Positions 33,918 to 35,919 of a DNA stretch of 35,919 nt are shown in pieces (the stretch's first letter is position 1; each line of letters begins with the position of its first letter). Under the pieces are notes generated by a model. The model saw only the letters and a list, made by a program, of their open reading frames with translations, was not told where the DNA came from and searched no databases. The stretch lies in assembly GCA_013334755.1 (NCBI GenBank), contig JAAXWX010000001.1, positions 1 to 35,919 of the forward strand, given 5' to 3'. The position numbers and the translations under genes are program-made. The DNA is from Chlorobiaceae bacterium. GTDB taxonomy: Bacteria; Bacteroidota; Chlorobiia; Chlorobiales; Chlorobiaceae.

Positions 33918-35735
33918 ATGAATGACTTACTTAAAACAATCATCACGAAACCAGAAGGTAAAACCCTGGAATTCAAACGTGACAGTGCTTCACCTACACT
34001 GTTGATGAAAACACTGGTAGCGTTTGCCAACACTTCTGGTGGTCGCTTGATCATTGGAGTTAGTAATGAAAGGCAGATTGTCGGCCTGAAGACTCCACTC
34101 GATGAGGACGAGAAGCTCCGGATCCTGATTACCGATTCCATTGCGCCCCTTCTTGTGCCTCAAATCGAGCTTATCACTGTTCAGGAGACAACGATACTGG
34201 CAATAGAGGTACAGGTCAGCGCTTCTCGTCCGCACTGGCTGAAGTCAGAAGGTCGGGAACAGGGCACTTATCTCCGTATTGGCACAACCAATCTTCAGGC
34301 TGACAAAGCGTTGATTGCTGAAATAGGCCGGTCGGCAGAGGATATATCGTTTGATGAACTGCCGATACCGGAATTGAGTAAAGATGATCTTGATTTAGTT
34401 GCTGTCCAGAAATTTTTTGCCGGCGTCCGGGAATTAAACAGCCAGTCACTTCTCTCCATGAAGTTACTGACTGCTTATCAAAGAAGACTGGTCCCGACAA
34501 GGGGTGCTGTCCTGTTATTCGGAAAAGAGAGGGAACTCCACTTTTCCGATGCATGGATACAATGCGTACGATTCAACGGAACCGATAAAGCTGTCATATT
34601 CGACCACATTGACATTCATGACCACTTGCCCCTGGCAGTCGAAACTATCATGCAGTTTTTATATAAATATACCAGACAAGTTCCTGCAATACCCCTGACC
34701 AGTATCAGGGAGGCTGTCATTAATGCACTGATGCATACCGACTACTCGCAGCATGGTGCACCGATATATGTTTCCATTTTTGATAACCGAATTGAAATAG
34801 AAAATCCCGGTACGTTGATGCCTGGCATGACACTTGAATCCATGAAACAGGGGAGATCAAGAATCCGCAATCATGTCATTGCCCGAATATTCAATGAGCT
34901 GAACCTCATTGAACGGTGGGGTAGCGGTATTGAATCACTATTCAGGGAAGCCGAAGCTCTTCAATTGCCTGAGCCGCAGATTATGGAAATTGGTATACGC
35001 ATCAGGATTACAGTCTATTTCGCCGCACCATTATCTGTATTTGCCAGTAACGCCCAGGAGAAGGAATACAGAACACTGCATAAAAGGCAAATTGATAACG
35101 ATGACTGGAGACAAGAAAACGAGCTGATTGAAAGAGAAAAAAAGGCACAGGCCAGTGCTTTGCACAAAGCACAAGAAATTGTACACATGAGAGGGGATGT
35201 TGATACGCAGATACTTGCTGCATGTTTAAATGCACCCCTGTCATCAGCAGAAATTGCATCTGCGCTTGGACATAAGCAATTAAGCGGTAATCTGCGGAAA
35301 GCGCTTCCCCGACTCAGGGAAGCTGGATTGCTTGCATACACCATTCCCGAGAGTCACAACAGCCGTCTTCAGAAATACCGGTTAACAAAAAAAGGAACAG
35401 CATTGTATATCGCAAAGGTACAAGTAATGGCACAAGATCAAACAGTTGAAAATGAGCAGACGGCTCCTTACAAAAGGGTACAAGACGACTTATTTTTTGA
35501 GGCACAAGTATATTCAACTATTCTCTCGGCATGTGCCGTATTACCCCTTTCATCAGCAGAAATTGCCACTTCACTCGGACGCAAACAATCAAGCGCCAGT
35601 CTGCGTAAAGCTCTCCCGTATCTGATAAGTGCCGGACTGCTTCAATACACTATTCCTGAAAAACCCAACAGTCGGTTACAGAAATATCACTTGACAGCAA
35701 AAGGCAGAAGATTGATGAATAAAAAGCGAATTTGA
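33918..35735 (+). CDS. AlbA_2 / HATPase (Schlafen-like) protein with duplicated winged helix
   Basis: 605 residues from the ATG at 33918, behind AAGGAG. Residues ~1-125 are the Schlafen AlbA_2 domain (KTLEFKRD, AFANTSGGRLIIGVSNERQ). About 255-370 is a GHKL-like ATPase domain (SIREAVINALMHTDYSQHG, EIENPGTL, NLIERWGSGIESL). A Lys/Glu-rich linker follows, then two similar 65-residue winged helices at 432-496 and 535-599 (LSSAEIASALGHKQLSG / LSSAEIATSLGRKQSSA). It is probably a DNA-binding regulator or defence ATPase. It is a different subtype from the AlbA_2 protein before recC. Confidence 0.83.
   Translation: MNDLLKTIITKPEGKTLEFKRDSASPTLLMKTLVAFANTSGGRLIIGVSNERQIVGLKTPLDEDEKLRILITDSIAPLLVPQIELITVQETTILAIEVQVSASRPHWLKSEGREQGTYLRIGTTNLQADKALIAEIGRSAEDISFDELPIPELSKDDLDLVAVQKFFAGVRELNSQSLLSMKLLTAYQRRLVPTRGAVLLFGKERELHFSDAWIQCVRFNGTDKAVIFDHIDIHDHLPLAVETIMQFLYKYTRQVPAIPLTSIREAVINALMHTDYSQHGAPIYVSIFDNRIEIENPGTLMPGMTLESMKQGRSRIRNHVIARIFNELNLIERWGSGIESLFREAEALQLPEPQIMEIGIRIRITVYFAAPLSVFASNAQEKEYRTLHKRQIDNDDWRQENELIEREKKAQASALHKAQEIVHMRGDVDTQILAACLNAPLSSAEIASALGHKQLSGNLRKALPRLREAGLLAYTIPESHNSRLQKYRLTKKGTALYIAKVQVMAQDQTVENEQTAPYKRVQDDLFFEAQVYSTILSACAVLPLSSAEIATSLGRKQSSASLRKALPYLISAGLLQYTIPEKPNSRLQKYHLTAKGRRLMNKKRI
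35211..35714 (+). repeat. Duplicated winged-helix coding segment
   Basis: 35211-35405 and 35520-35714 are each 195 bases and align codon for codon without gaps. They are separated by 114 bases. The match is clear in protein but diverged in DNA, so the duplication is not very recent. Confidence 0.85.
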
Positions 35736-35854
35736 GAGATAACTTACCCAAAAACATTGAAATATCGAACCAGAGATGCGTTCAAATCAATGTAAAGAAT
35801 AGTAAATTAGAAGGTTGTCAACACACACCCATAACTTTAACGCTCTATATCATC

Positions 35855-35919
35855 ATGGGAACCACAACCACAAAAGTTGATCTGGTTAATGTTGTTGCTC
35901 ACAGGACAGGTCTGACAAA
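35855..35919 (+). CDS. HU/IHF-family DNA-binding protein, N-terminus (3' end outside window)
   Basis: The last 65 bases code for MGTTTTKVDLVNVVAHRTGLT, which matches the first helix of HU/IHF proteins (typical start M-T-K-x-D-L-V-x-x-V-A-x-x-T-G-L). HU-type proteins bend DNA and organise the chromosome. Only ~21 residues are visible, so HU and IHF cannot be told apart. No clear ribosome site is seen before the ATG. Confidence 0.72.
   Translation, partial: MGTTTTKVDLVNVVAHRTGLT

Overview
The window looks like chromosomal DNA from a green sulfur bacterium (Chlorobiaceae, Chlorobium/Pelodictyon type). This is inferred from the style of the proteins (HU-like start, MKKQIW-leader secreted proteins, RecBCD type) and from the promoter shape; no rRNA or marker gene is present to prove it. 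No tRNA, rRNA, CRISPR array, transposase or integrase was found.

Layout. (1) 1-9 kb is ordinary chromosome: the end of a GT4 glycosyltransferase, a small LuxR-type HTH regulator, then a probable operon of an alpha/beta hydrolase, a YhaO/SbcD-like nuclease and a 1170-residue YhaN/SbcC-like ATPase. A CPBP-family membrane protease and a convergent SAM methyltransferase follow. (2) 9-19 kb is an accessory region of mostly single, unrelated genes on the + strand (PEBP-like, GNAT, transglutaminase-like, NAD(P)-binding, secreted, VOC, HEPN-like, membrane and Mrr-like nuclease proteins, and a HAD phosphatase). Two repeat systems run through it. One is a family of structured intergenic elements carrying a promoter. 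The other is three copies of one methyltransferase gene (two intact, one gutted), each followed by different cargo. (3) 19.7-31.6 kb is the recC-recB-recD locus. It is unusual in two ways: an AlbA_2/HATPase (Schlafen-like) gene sits in front of recC between two copies of the first 146 bases of recC, and a DUF4160/DUF2442 pair plus a VapBC toxin-antitoxin module lies between recC and recB, with vapC and recB overlapping by ATGA. (4) 31.7-33.4 kb holds three small secreted Arg/Asp-rich proteins, two of them paralogs. (5) 33.9-35.7 kb holds a second AlbA_2/HATPase protein with a duplicated C-terminal winged helix. The window ends in the first codons of an HU/IHF-type protein.

How it may work together. 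RecBCD and YhaNO are both DNA-end processing machines. The toxin-antitoxin genes inside the rec operon, the two AlbA_2 proteins on either side of it, and the HEPN-like and Mrr-like genes about 2-10 kb upstream make this a plausible defence or genome-stability island. The best candidates for something undescribed are the TA-in-recCBD arrangement, the AlbA_2 insertion that leaves an orphan recC start, and the structured promoter-bearing intergenic repeats. All functional links are inference from gene order.
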